Part shown: positions 22,626-30,282 of the stretch, piece after piece
Layout: every line of letters starts with the position of its first letter
Numbering within the stretch: the first letter of the stretch is position 1
Origin: Betaproteobacteria bacterium
Lineage (GTDB): Bacteria; Pseudomonadota; Gammaproteobacteria; Burkholderiales; Burkholderiaceae_D
DNA length: 64,000 nucleotides
Assembly (NCBI GenBank): GCA_025362735.1
Contig: JANYFL010000065.1
Location: forward strand, 1-64,000
Direction of reading: 5' to 3'
Notes under the pieces: generated by a model
What the model saw: only the letters and a program-made list of their open reading frames with translations
The model's database searches: none
What the model was told of the DNA's origin: nothing
Made by a program: the position numbers and the translations under genes

Positions 22626-22738
22626 CCAAACCAAAAAGCTCGACACAGAGGTCACAGAGAAAAGCAAGAGTACACAGAGCAAAGCCCCAAGATTTTCTCT
22701 GTGCATCTCCGCGTCTCTGTGTTGAGAGGTTTGGTTTT
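22626..22738. repeat. Palindromic repeat, family R3 (copy a)
   Basis: Imperfect inverted repeat of about 110 bases: left arm with GACACAGAGGTCACAGAG, right arm with CTCCGCGTCTCTGTGTTGAG, outer ends AAACCAAA / TTTGGTTT. Two more copies are at 39719-39839 and 61419-61604. Here it lies between cysM and a sirtuin remnant. Confidence 0.8.
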
Positions 22739-22740
22739 AA

Positions 22741-22967
22741 GACAAGGTAAATCCCCGGTTATCGCTGTGCTCTAACCGGGCTACGCGCTGCAGGTGATGA
22801 ATCGAACCATGGCCTTCGTGAATGCGCTCAGGGGCAAATCCATCATGCGGCTGCGTGCCGCGAAAATCCGGGAGGCCTGAATCCACGCCCATGCCTGCGC
22901 CTGCGGCGATGATCAGCGCATCGGCTTGATCAATCAATGCGGCGGCTTGTTCTATCGGGGATCGCAT
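22741..22967 (-). pseudogene. Sirtuin (Sir2-type deacetylase) remnant
   Basis: The minus-strand frame starts like a full SIR2-family protein (ADALIIAAGAGMGVDSGLP then DFRG), then jumps directly to a segment resembling the later catalytic-histidine region (ERIHEGHGSIHHLQ). In intact sirtuins about 80-100 residues lie between these parts, including the NVD motif, so an internal deletion is inferred. After HHLQ the reading frame runs into a palindromic repeat (22746-22785) and stops. Only about 60 residues of sirtuin sequence remain; no activity is expected. Confidence 0.75.
22746..22785. repeat. Short palindromic repeat, family R4 (copy b)
   Basis: CCCGGTTA and TAACCGGG flank ATCGCTGTGCTC-type centre, with GTAAATCC at one end and CTACG at the other. 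It resembles the larger palindrome at 39842-39928 (GTAGGGTGGAT / GCGCTCATCCGCCCTAC) and truncates the sirtuin remnant. Confidence 0.6.
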
Positions 22968-22969
22968 CC

Positions 22970-23368
22970 TCAGTTGTTTTCATTACCTGGGTGTATCAAA
23001 CGATGAACGATGTCACACAGTTCATCTACCGCATTTGGTTTCAAGATCAATTCACTGACACCGGCTGCAAGTGCCTGAGCTTTCAATTCTTCAGTGATGA
23101 AGCCGGAAATCACAGCAATGGGCAGATCGAGTCGGATCGCATGCGCTTCTCGCGCCACTTCCAGCCCTGATAGGCCCGGCATGTTGAAATCGGTCAAGAC
23201 CAAGTCAAAGTCATTTGGATTTAGCTTCAGGGCAGCGAGTCCTTCGCGAGGATCGAGATAGCCACTGACACGATAGCCACGTCGTTGCAGGATGCGCTTG
23301 AACAAATCCACCAGCAAGTGGTCATCATCCATGTAAAGCACGTGCTTGGCATTCGCCTCACTTGTCAT
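22970..23368 (-). CDS. Single-domain response regulator
   Basis: Receiver domain only, 132 residues, no output domain. Acidic pocket in YMDDDHLLVD, phosphoacceptor Asp in LVLTDFNMPGLSG, Ser switch residue in AVISGFI, conserved Lys in ELILKPNAVDEL. The ATG at 23368 has a good ribosome site (AAGGAAG); a longer open frame upstream overlaps the divergent neighbour and has no family similarity. Such proteins usually act as phosphorelay intermediates or protein-interaction switches. No kinase gene is adjacent, so its partner is unknown. Confidence 0.88.
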   Translation of the reverse strand: MTSEANAKHVLYMDDDHLLVDLFKRILQRRGYRVSGYLDPREGLAALKLNPNDFDLVLTDFNMPGLSGLEVAREAHAIRLDLPIAVISGFITEELKAQALAAGVSELILKPNAVDELCDIVHRLIHPGNENN

Positions 23369-23515
23369 CCGGACTTCCTTATCTTTTGCTGACTTCAATA
23401 TAGACTTCGTCCATCGATTCGTATTTCTTGAATTAGATGCCGCACGCTGATTCTTTTGCAAAATGGCGATCTGCAATAAAACGCTGCCAGTATATCGATC
23501 TACCCTGTTTTTATA

Positions 23516-23971
23516 ATGAACACCGAAATGAGCTGGCAAGAAAATTTACTCACGCAATCTGAACAAATTTCCGCGTTGCTGAAACAGACACAACGCATTG
23601 CCGTGCTGGGTATCAAAACCGAAGCGCAATTCGATCAACCCGCTTTTTATGTGCCCGAGTATCTGGTTTCGGTTGGCCTCGAGGTTATTCCAGTGCCGAT
23701 CTATTACCCCGAAGTCACGCAAATATTGGGACAGAAGGTGTATCGCAAATTGGCAGATATACCAGGACCTGTCGATATGGTCGATGTGTTTCGTAAATCA
23801 CAAGACGTTTCCAAACATCTGGAAGACTTATTATTGAAAAAGCCCAAGTCCGTATGGCTGCAGCTCGGTATCCGGAATGATGCGGTCGCCGAAACATTGG
23901 CAAAAGCGGGCATCAAAGTCGTTCAGGATCGTTGTTTGATGGTCGATCATCGACGCATGCTTAGGACTTGA
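23516..23971 (+). CDS. CoA-binding domain protein (YccU-like)
   Basis: Rossmann-fold CoA-binding protein of about 150 residues, comparable to E. coli YccU. RIAVLGIKTEAQFDQPAFYVPEYL gives the nucleotide-binding start (RIAVLGIKTEAQFDQPAFY in part), then VIPVPIYYPEV, VDMVDVFRKSQD, WLQLGIRNDAV and the characteristic VQDRCLMVDHRRM near the C terminus. Cellular role not known. It is divergent from the response regulator. Confidence 0.85.
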   Translation: MNTEMSWQENLLTQSEQISALLKQTQRIAVLGIKTEAQFDQPAFYVPEYLVSVGLEVIPVPIYYPEVTQILGQKVYRKLADIPGPVDMVDVFRKSQDVSKHLEDLLLKKPKSVWLQLGIRNDAVAETLAKAGIKVVQDRCLMVDHRRMLRT

Positions 23972-24707
23972 TTGAACTCTGCGATTTGAGTTTCGTAATT
24001 TTTGGTTCTGGTGTACCGGCCCAGGTCAGGCTGTAACTGGCGCCTCTGCGGACGTTGCCGACCAATGCAGGCCTGAAGCAGGCGAGGTTCATGCCCTCAG
24101 GGCGCCGCACACTCGGGTAGAGAATGCCCATCGATCCTGCTTCGAGTAATTGTCCTGCCAGCTGCTGCGAATGGATATAACTGGCCGGGTCAAGGCAATT
24201 AGCAAAGGCTTTGGCTGTTCGTTTCGGTCGCAAATCATGAAAGCTGCTGTTGAAATCAGCCAATAGATTTTGATACTGCACGCTGTCGTCAAAGCGATGG
24301 ATTTCCTGATACTCCACATTCTTGTGGAAGATGATTTCAGCCAGCGCCGTTTCGATATCGAAAGCGCAATACCAGGCACCACGCTCACCATCGTTGAAGC
24401 GGCTGCCTTCGGGACGGGGATACGTGAAGGCGGCGTTGATGACGCGAAACTGCGGTACGCCAAATACCAGTTCATCGATACCAATCCCGGGAGTTCGTCC
24501 GTGTTCTGCCATTAATCGCGCATTGGTGGCGTTGTCGAGATCAAACAGCTGATTCAGATGCGCGATGTCTTCCGAAAGCGGAGCCAGAACGGAATCTTCC
24601 TGATCGGCAAAACGTGAGGGAATCAGTCGACAGGTGTCGAATTGCCGTAGTGGGGAAACGGGAGGAAGCTGCACCGCTAAGAACTTATAAGCCGCCGCGT
24701 CGGGCAT
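23961..24707 (-). CDS. RES-domain toxin (NAD+-degrading)
   Basis: Toxin component of a RES/Xre toxin-antitoxin pair; characterised RES toxins (ParT, MbcT) degrade or modify NAD+ or its use. The RES core is visible: FRVINAAFTYPRPEGSRFND in part (SRFNDGERGAWYCAFDIETALAEIIFHK, split here as SRFNDGERGAWYCAF and DIETALAEIIFHK), carrying Arg, Tyr and Glu at the family positions, and LYPSVRRPEGMNLACFRP at the end. Its ATG overlaps the antitoxin gene by 23 bases, antitoxin first, as usual. 248 residues. It overlaps the end of the convergent CoA-binding gene by 11 bases. Confidence 0.85.
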   Translation of the reverse strand: MPDAAAYKFLAVQLPPVSPLRQFDTCRLIPSRFADQEDSVLAPLSEDIAHLNQLFDLDNATNARLMAEHGRTPGIGIDELVFGVPQFRVINAAFTYPRPEGSRFNDGERGAWYCAFDIETALAEIIFHKNVEYQEIHRFDDSVQYQNLLADFNSSFHDLRPKRTAKAFANCLDPASYIHSQQLAGQLLEAGSMGILYPSVRRPEGMNLACFRPALVGNVRRGASYSLTWAGTPEPKITKLKSQSSIKS

Positions 24708-25125
24708 CGACTAGCTTGCGCACTGTCTGCATCGCCAGCAGTCCTCCGGCCAACATGGTATCCAGAGGCGTACGTCCCGCAAAAATCGTATTCTGATTCG
24801 GCAGCTTCACCCATTCATCCGCCAGCTTGTCGCCATAGAGAATGTGTAGTGCCTTGTAGATACCAATCAGATAAGAAATACGCGTGATCCGGTCGACTTC
24901 AAGCACGCGTTCAGGATTCTTTTTCCACTCGTAAAAAGCGCTGCTCGACAAACCGCCCAGCAGCTCGCGCGCTTCTTCATCGCGCAGCTTCCATTGTTCG
25001 GCCAGCTTGAAAAAGCCCTTGAGTGCCGCTTTCGACAGCCGCTCGCGCTCGGCCTTGGCATTCAGGTCAACCAGGACGGCAGGTTCAAAACGGCTGGCAG
25101 GATAGGTGTAAGCGAGTGCAGACAT
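24685..25125 (-). CDS. Xre/MbcA/ParS-type antitoxin
   Basis: Partner antitoxin of the RES toxin. An N-terminal helix-turn-helix-like part (about residues 25-75: RLSKAALKGFFKLAEQWKL, LGGLSSSAFYEWKK) is followed by the C-terminal DUF2384 toxin-binding domain (RITRISYLIGIYKALHILYG in part, WVKLPNQNTIFAGRTPLDTM in part), whose tail inserts into the toxin. The ATG at 25125 has GGAG 9 bases upstream. 146 residues. It probably represses its own promoter, located in 25126-25250. Confidence 0.85.
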   Translation of the reverse strand: MSALAYTYPASRFEPAVLVDLNAKAERERLSKAALKGFFKLAEQWKLRDEEARELLGGLSSSAFYEWKKNPERVLEVDRITRISYLIGIYKALHILYGDKLADEWVKLPNQNTIFAGRTPLDTMLAGGLLAMQTVRKLVDARRGGL

Positions 25126-25252
25126 ATGTTCTCCGGATATGGACAATATAGACTCCATTTCAGGAAAAGCAAGTCTGCGCCTCCCAATAGCCTGAATGGC
25201 TTGCCATGGCCCTGTTCGCCAACTAGACTGATTAAGCGGGTAGAGGGGTGAT

Positions 25253-26422
25253 ATGAAAAAAATAGTCGTTCTGTTTCTGGGCATTTTCCTGAGTGCTTGT
25301 GCAACGCTGCCCGCGCCGCAGAGGACGGTTGATCTGTTCCATGACAATTGGTTTGCGCCGCCAAAAGAACAGATGAATCCAGCCGATGTCTTCGCTCTGA
25401 ACGACGAAATGCGCAAATTTCTAAAGACTGAGATTGAAAGTCAAGCAGCGACTAAAGGTCCCCGGAAGGCCCTGTTCGACGCCCTTTACGATAAGAAGCT
25501 GCTCCGTCTTGAATATGACACCAGCTTTACGCGCAATGCATCAGAAGCATTTTCGGCACGCACCGGAAACTGTCTGTCGCTCGTAATCATGACCGGAGCA
25601 TTCGCCAAACAGCTTGGCTTGCAGGTCGTTTATCAAAATGTACTGGGCAATGAATCCTGGAGTCGTCCCACGGAAGATCTTTATTTCGCCAGCACTCATG
25701 TCAATCTCAGCCTGGTTGAACGGCCCGCGCAAATTATTAGACTCGCTGATGGCTCTTCGGCACAGCAAAATTTTCTGGTCACGATTGATTTTGTGCCTCC
25801 GGAAGAAATTCTTAAACAACGCCGCCGCGTACTGAAAGAAAATACCGTGGTCGCCATGTTCATGAATAACCGTGCGGCAGAGACCCTTGCGCTTGGACAA
25901 GTCGACGAGGCTTACTGGTGGGCACGAGCAGCAGCCAAACAGGACCCACAGTTCATGACCGCCTATAACACGCTAGGTGTGATTTACCGCAGGCATCGGC
26001 ATCTGAATGAAGCGGTCGAGTTGCTTCGCTACGTGCTTGAAATCGAACCGGAGAATATCCAGGCGATGTCGAATCTGTCTTTCACCCTTGCTGATCTCGG
26101 CCAAAACACCGAAGCTCAAGCACTCGCAGCCCAGGTCAAACAACTACGCGCCAATCCCCCTTATTATTTCTTCGACCAAGGTATGGCCGCGATGAAAAAA
26201 GCGGATTACCGTACCGCCAAAGAGATGTTCACCAAAGAATTGAGTCGGGATCGGTCGAATCATGAGTTCCACGCTTGGCTCGCCGCTGCCTATGCCGGCC
26301 TGGACAATATGGAGCTGGCACGTCGACATCTGGGCCTTGCCATCGAAAACAGTCCAACCCGCGCCGAGCGTGAGCTTTACTCACACCAACTCGCCCAGAT
26401 TGGGTCAAGCAATTTGCATTAG
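25253..26422 (+). CDS. TPR lipoprotein with transglutaminase-like domain
   Basis: Exported lipoprotein: signal peptide with lipobox LSAC, lipidated Cys16. About residues 50-190 look like a transglutaminase/protease-like fold with Cys in ARTGNCLSLVIMTGAFAKQL and His in ASTHVNLSL, possibly followed by Asp in TIDFVPPEE. About residues 205-385 are TPR repeats (ALGQVDEAYWWARAAAKQDP, YNTLGVIYRRHRHLNEAVEL). A clear ribosome site (AGAGGGG) precedes the ATG. Known as a family of uncharacterised envelope lipoproteins; the catalytic role is unproven. 389 residues; it ends one base before the convergent sigma factor gene. Confidence 0.82.
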   Translation: MKKIVVLFLGIFLSACATLPAPQRTVDLFHDNWFAPPKEQMNPADVFALNDEMRKFLKTEIESQAATKGPRKALFDALYDKKLLRLEYDTSFTRNASEAFSARTGNCLSLVIMTGAFAKQLGLQVVYQNVLGNESWSRPTEDLYFASTHVNLSLVERPAQIIRLADGSSAQQNFLVTIDFVPPEEILKQRRRVLKENTVVAMFMNNRAAETLALGQVDEAYWWARAAAKQDPQFMTAYNTLGVIYRRHRHLNEAVELLRYVLEIEPENIQAMSNLSFTLADLGQNTEAQALAAQVKQLRANPPYYFFDQGMAAMKKADYRTAKEMFTKELSRDRSNHEFHAWLAAAYAGLDNMELARRHLGLAIENSPTRAERELYSHQLAQIGSSNLH

Positions 26423-26423
26423 T

Positions 26424-27698
26424 TCAAACTTGCTTCGACAGCGCCGCACGATTCAGTAACAAGCTGCGCTCCTTGTCGTTCTGCGCCAGTCCTGCTGCGC
26501 GTTCAAATTCGGCGCATGCTTCGCTGTGCCGTCCCAGCTTCGCCAGAAAATCACCGCGCACGCTGGGCAACCATTGATAGTTCTGCAGCTGAGGATGGTC
26601 ATTAAGCGCATCGACAATTTCCAGAGCCGCTTCAGGGCCGAACGCCATGCTTACCGCCACCGCCCGATTGAGTTGAACCACAGGCGTTGGCATGACTTGG
26701 GCGAGTGCGTCGTAAAGTGCAACAATACGCGCCCAATCGGTGTCCTTGGCCGCGTGTGCGCGAGCATGACACGCAGCGATAGCGGCCTGTAACGCATACG
26801 GACCTAATGTGCCACCAAGTTGTTCTGCCCGCTCCAATGCGTGCAGCCCGTTACGAATCAGCAGGCGATCCCAGCGACTGCGATCCTGATCCATCAGCAG
26901 TACCGGATTACCGGACGCATCAATGCGCGCATTGGCCCGTGATGCCTGCAACTGCATCAACGCAGACAGGCCATGCGCTTCAGGTTCCGAGGGCACCAAC
27001 TCAGACAAGATGCGTCCCAAACGAATCGCTTCATTGGTCAAGCCGGGCCGCATCCAGTCAGTGCCGCTGGTAGCGGTATAGCCCTCGTTGAAAATCAGAT
27101 AGAGCACTTCAAATACTGAAGCCAGACGCTGAGAGCGGTCCTCTTTGTCGGGGATCTCGAAGGGCACACGGGCTTCAGTCAAGGTCCGCTTGGCGCGGAC
27201 GATGCGTTGCGCAATGGTGGGCTCAGAAGCCAGAAATGCGCGGGCGATTTCTTCGGTCTTCAGGCCACCCAACAGCTTCAGCGTCAGCGCCACGCGGGCC
27301 TCGGTTGAAAGCACCGGATGGCAAGCCGTGAAGATGAGTCGCAGCAGATCGTCGCCAATGTCATCGGCCTGTGCAGCCTCCAGCGCATCGACAAAGTCAG
27401 GCACGACCAGCGCTTCCTGGGCCTCAAGGTCATGGCCGATTTCCTCATGCTTCTCGATCAGCATTTTGGCGCGGCGCAAATGATCCAGCGCCCGGTTTTT
27501 GGCCGCAGCCATCAGCCAGGCTCCGGGGTTGTCGGGAACGCCGACAGCTGGCCAATGTTCAAGCGCCGTGACCAGCGTATCCTGTGCAAGTTCTTCAGCC
27601 AGACCCACGTCGCGCACCAGCCGCGCCACCCCTGCGATGATCTTCGCGCCTTCAATGCGCCAGATAGCGGAGAGGGCCTCATCGGTGATTGATTGCAC
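26424..27698 (-). CDS. ECF sigma factor, ECF42 type, with long C-terminal extension
   Basis: Alternative sigma factor of 424 residues. Sigma-2: AEELAQDTLVTALEHWP and NPGAWLMAAAKNRALDHLRR (about 10-80). Sigma-4: LKLLGGLKTEEIARAFLASE (about 140-185). The remaining 230 residues form the TPR-like extension of ECF42 (FNEGYTATSG, LNRAVAVSMAFGPEAAL, FLAKLGRHSEACAEFERAA). No anti-sigma gene is adjacent, as expected for this group, in which the extension is thought to regulate activity. It starts with GTG and a CAGGA ribosome site. The upstream genes on the same strand encode YCII and VOC proteins, the hallmark neighbourhood of ECF42. Confidence 0.9.
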   Translation of the reverse strand: MQSITDEALSAIWRIEGAKIIAGVARLVRDVGLAEELAQDTLVTALEHWPAVGVPDNPGAWLMAAAKNRALDHLRRAKMLIEKHEEIGHDLEAQEALVVPDFVDALEAAQADDIGDDLLRLIFTACHPVLSTEARVALTLKLLGGLKTEEIARAFLASEPTIAQRIVRAKRTLTEARVPFEIPDKEDRSQRLASVFEVLYLIFNEGYTATSGTDWMRPGLTNEAIRLGRILSELVPSEPEAHGLSALMQLQASRANARIDASGNPVLLMDQDRSRWDRLLIRNGLHALERAEQLGGTLGPYALQAAIAACHARAHAAKDTDWARIVALYDALAQVMPTPVVQLNRAVAVSMAFGPEAALEIVDALNDHPQLQNYQWLPSVRGDFLAKLGRHSEACAEFERAAGLAQNDKERSLLLNRAALSKQV

Positions 27699-27722
27699 GG
27701 AAGTTCCTGAACCGTTCTACTT

Positions 27723-28136
27723 TTAGCCGGGTTGAGCAGGCATTGCGGACATATCCATATACGCCAGTTCCCAGATGTGACCGTCCAGATCTTCGAAACC
27801 ATGGGCATACATGAAGCCATGATCCTGTGGATCGTTGGGCGCGGTACCACCTGCAGCAAGGGCCTTGGCGACCAGAGCGTCGACCTCTGCGCGGTTTTCG
27901 CACGACAGACAGATCAACACCTCTGTACTTTTGGTCGCGTCCGCCACCGGTTTCTTGATGAAGGTCTGGAAGAACGGTACGGTCAGCAACATGGCGAAAA
28001 TGGTATCGCTGATGACCATGCAAGCGCCATCATTATTGGTAAATTGCGGATTAAACGTAAAGCCAAGTTGCTCGAAGAAAGCTTTGGATTTCTCGAGGTC
28101 CTTGACGGGAAGATTGACAAAAATTTGGCGGGCCAT
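27723..28136 (-). CDS. VOC-family protein (glyoxalase/bleomycin resistance fold)
   Basis: Small metal-binding-fold protein of 137 residues with a single glyoxalase/bleomycin-resistance module: QIFVNLPVKDLEKSKAFFEQ in the first beta-alpha unit and HGFMYAHGFEDLDGHIWELA at the end, keeping the usual His and Glu positions. The ATG at 28136 has AAAGGA upstream. It lies 24 bases before the sigma factor gene and is likely co-transcribed with it. Substrate unknown. Confidence 0.85.
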   Translation of the reverse strand: MARQIFVNLPVKDLEKSKAFFEQLGFTFNPQFTNNDGACMVISDTIFAMLLTVPFFQTFIKKPVADATKSTEVLICLSCENRAEVDALVAKALAAGGTAPNDPQDHGFMYAHGFEDLDGHIWELAYMDMSAMPAQPG

Positions 28137-28220
28137 GATTCGTCCTTTCAATAGATATGTAGTGAAGAAGGGTTAAGAAACTAGCAGCGGGATCGCACTG
28201 ATCAAGATCAATGGTTGGGG

Positions 28221-28367
28221 TCAGCGATTAGCCGCGGCTTGCGCCATCACGCGTTCCTCCTGTTCGCACAATTCGGGCGTGAAAGACTCGCCGAAATCTT
28301 CAGCCTCGAATACCTGGCGGATTTCGATTTCGCTATCTTCATAGTGCGGATTCGGACAACGTCTGAT
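28221..28367 (-). pseudogene. YCII-family protein, C-terminal fragment
   Basis: The minus-strand frame from 28367 to the TGA at 28221 reads RRCPNPHYEDSEIEIRQVFE, then AEDFGESFTPELCEQEERV and on to AAANR-stop. This matches the C-terminal third of DGPF/YCII proteins (compare RRFPNPAVDEGVGEIEVRQM in the intact gene at 29656-30060). An in-frame stop at 28368-28370 and the loss of everything before it show that it is a remnant. A small inverted-repeat element (28383-28515) lies 5 bases further on, after its flanking direct repeat. Confidence 0.7.
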
Positions 28368-28371
28368 TCAA

Positions 28372-28526
28372 TCAAACCAGAGCCGAATGGCACTTACTTA
28401 AGCACCGTCATCCCCGCGAAGGCGGGGATCCAGTGTCTTTCTCTACCTGAAGTCGCTGGATTCCCGCTTTCGCGGGAATGACAAAATTGCAAGGCAAGCT
28501 TTAAGTAAGCGCTATTCAAACCAGAG
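28372..28526. mobile_element. MITE-like element with dRS3-like palindromes
   Basis: The 11-base direct repeat TCAAACCAGAG occurs at 28372-28382 and 28516-28526. Between them are imperfect terminal inverted repeats (GGCACTTACTTAAGC at 28389; GCTTTAAGTAAGCGC at 28498) and two inner palindromes: ATCCCC-N8-GGGGAT (28410-28429) and ATTCCC-N8-GGGAAT (28460-28479). The second fits exactly the neisserial dRS3 consensus. The element has no coding capacity. Interpretation as a transposed miniature element is inference from the flanking direct repeat. Confidence 0.65.
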
Positions 28527-28534
28527 TCCTCCTA

Positions 28535-28999
28535 TCAACACATCTTGGCCACTGCGGCTTGCATCTCCTCGTGACTCACATCACGGATATGTGTGGCAAC
28601 CGACCAGCTATGTCCGAACGGATCGGTCAATACGCCATAGCGGTCACCCCAGAAGGTATCAGCAATCGGCATCTTCACCGCCGCTCCGGCAGCGATCGCT
28701 TGAGCAAACACTTCGTCTGCGTTGGCCACTTGTACATGAATGGTGACCGATGAACCCTTCAATGCATTCGGACCGAGTACGCCCCAAGCCGGGGCCTCAT
28801 CCATCAACATCACGGCTGAATCACCAATACGCACCTCGGCATGAATCAGTTTGCCATCCTTTGCCGCAAGTCGGAATGCTTCCTCAGCGTTGAAGGCCTT
28901 CTTGTAAAACTCGATGGCCTCTGCGGCACCGGCGCAAACGAGGTGCGGGGTCAGATTATGCATGTGAGCGGGAATGGGTTCAAAGGCTGCTTGGGTCAT
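28535..28999 (-). CDS. VOC-family protein, PhnB-like
   Basis: 154-residue single-module VOC protein: HNLTPHLVCAGAAEAIEFYK and FNAEEAFR in the first unit, GDSAVMLMDEAPAWGVLGP in the middle, DPFGHSWSVATHIRDVSHEE at the end, which is typical of the PhnB/YjdN branch often annotated as glyoxalase. A strong ribosome site (AAAGGAG) precedes the ATG. Part of the ECF42 gene group. Function unknown; metal dependence is inferred from the fold. Confidence 0.87.
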   Translation of the reverse strand: MTQAAFEPIPAHMHNLTPHLVCAGAAEAIEFYKKAFNAEEAFRLAAKDGKLIHAEVRIGDSAVMLMDEAPAWGVLGPNALKGSSVTIHVQVANADEVFAQAIAAGAAVKMPIADTFWGDRYGVLTDPFGHSWSVATHIRDVSHEEMQAAVAKMC

Positions 29000-29037
29000 G
29001 GTGGTTCTCCTTTATAAAATGTTAGCGTTTCTATGAA

Positions 29038-29098
29038 ATTTTCCGTTCGTCCTGAGTGCCGCACGAAGTGCGGTGTATCGAAGGATGAATGGAAAATG
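29038..29098. repeat. REP-like palindrome, family R1 (copy a)
   Basis: TTTTCCGTTCGTCCTGAGT ... ATCGAAGGATGAATGGAAAA, with an inner stem GCCGCAC / GTGCGGT. Other copies: 30200-30248, 30283-30338, 36414-36470, 50374-50434. Confidence 0.8.
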
Positions 29099-29134
29099 AC
29101 CAATAAAAATCGGGTTATTCAGGTTTGTTCGGTG

Positions 29135-29602
29135 TTATTGTGAGGCGCGTTCCAACGCCGCAATATCGATCTTGCTCATGCTAAACATCGCTTGCATGAC
29201 GCGCGAGGCTTTGGCGGTGTCGGAATCTTTGAGCAGCTTCACCAGCGCGCGTGGAACGATCTGCCATGACAGGCCGAACTTGTCTTTCAGCCAACCACAT
29301 TGCGAGGGAGTTCCACCTTCGGTCAGACGCGTCCAGAGTTGATCAACTTCAGCCTGATCTACGCAATCCACGCTCAAGGAAATCGCCTCAGTGAAAGGGA
29401 ATTGCGCTCCGCCGTTGAGTGCCAGAAACTCCTGCCCTTCAATTTCAAAACGCATGGTCAATACTTTGCCTTTGAACTCAGGCATCGCATCGCCGTAGCG
29501 TGAAACTTCCAGGATTTTGGAATTCTTGAATATGCTCAGATAGTGATTCACCGCTTCTTCAGCATTGAAGTTGAACCAAAGGCATGGAGTAATTATTTGC
29601 AT
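29135..29602 (-). CDS. VOC-family protein (3-demethylubiquinone methyltransferase-like)
   Basis: 155 residues, PhnB fold without an SAM site despite the common database name. Typical features are TPCLWFNFNAEEAVNHYLSI, FKNSKILEVSRYG, MRFEIEGQEFLALNGG and DKFGLSWQIVPRAL. Ribosome site AAAGGAG 7 bases before the ATG. Lies in the ECF42 group, between the other VOC gene and a YCII gene. Substrate unknown. Confidence 0.87.
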   Translation of the reverse strand: MQIITPCLWFNFNAEEAVNHYLSIFKNSKILEVSRYGDAMPEFKGKVLTMRFEIEGQEFLALNGGAQFPFTEAISLSVDCVDQAEVDQLWTRLTEGGTPSQCGWLKDKFGLSWQIVPRALVKLLKDSDTAKASRVMQAMFSMSKIDIAALERASQ

Positions 29603-29655
29603 GGGATGCTCCTTTAAAAAATCAATGAATGGTTGGTCGTGACTTGATATTTCGG

Positions 29656-30060
29656 CTACACACCCATTTCGCGAAAACGCTCAACCGCTTCGCCAGGTTC
29701 AAAGTCCTCAAGCTCAAACATCTGACGCACTTCGATCTCACCAACGCCCTCATCCACAGCGGGATTCGGAAAGCGTCGCGTCCATTCCAGCGCTTCTTCA
29801 CGCGAGCGCACCTGGATGATGGTGTAACCCGAAATCAGTTCCTTGGTTTCCGTGAATGGCCCGTCAACGAGCCTGCGTTGCTTGCCGTCAAAGTGAATTC
29901 GCCAGCCCTTGTTGCTGGCTTGCAGACCGGATGCGTCGAGAAGTACGCCTGCCTTGAGCAGTTCCTCGTGATAGCTCGCCATGGTGGCCATCCGGCTTTC
30001 TTCCGGCATCACGCCAGCCTTACTGTCGTGCGTGGCTTTGACAATAACCATGAATCGCAT
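29656..30060 (-). CDS. YCII/DGPF-domain protein 1
   Basis: 134-residue ferredoxin-like-fold protein with the diagnostic segment LVDGPFTETKELISGYTIIQ and the C-terminal GEIEVRQMFELEDF. YCII proteins of this type are the standard partners of ECF42 sigma factors; their chemistry is not established. A very good ribosome site (GGAGGGG) is present. A candidate ECF42 promoter lies upstream at 30146-30172. Confidence 0.9.
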   Translation of the reverse strand: MRFMVIVKATHDSKAGVMPEESRMATMASYHEELLKAGVLLDASGLQASNKGWRIHFDGKQRRLVDGPFTETKELISGYTIIQVRSREEALEWTRRFPNPAVDEGVGEIEVRQMFELEDFEPGEAVERFREMGV

Positions 30061-30145
30061 GTCGCCCCTCCATTTCGTTGATCAATGCGAGGCCGCTTTC
30101 CGACTCCCAAAGTTTGGCGTCGATAAATTCAGCCTTCAAAGACAC

Positions 30146-30172
30146 GACGAATGAGCGACAGCGATTTCGACA
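30146..30172 (-). promoter_or_regulatory. Candidate ECF42-dependent promoter
   Basis: On the minus strand TGTCGA (30172-30167) is followed after 17 bases by CGTC (30149-30146). This fits the target motif known for ECF42 sigma factors (-35 TGTCGA, -10 CGTC-like). It lies about 85 bases before the start of the YCII gene at 30060. The other genes of the group show no such match just upstream. Confidence 0.6.
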
Positions 30173-30199
30173 GATTGTTTTAAAAAAATGTTAAAAAAC

Positions 30200-30248
30200 T
30201 TCCGTTCGTCCTGAGTAGGCAAGCGCGCTTGCCGTATCGAAGGATGAA
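30200..30248. repeat. REP-like palindrome, family R1 (copy b)
   Basis: TCCGTTCGTCCTGAGTAGGC ... ATCGAAGGATGAATA, inner stem GGCAAGCGCGCTTGCC. Same orientation as copy a. Confidence 0.8.
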
Positions 30249-30282
30249 TAACCACAGAGTGATGGCCGGTGCTTTGCGACCT

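Noticed and set aside
28215-28481. Plus-strand frame of 88 codons over the repeat element
   Set aside because: Its sequence (PAKAGIQ type) is the usual artefact of palindromic repeats, and the minus strand holds a YCII remnant instead.
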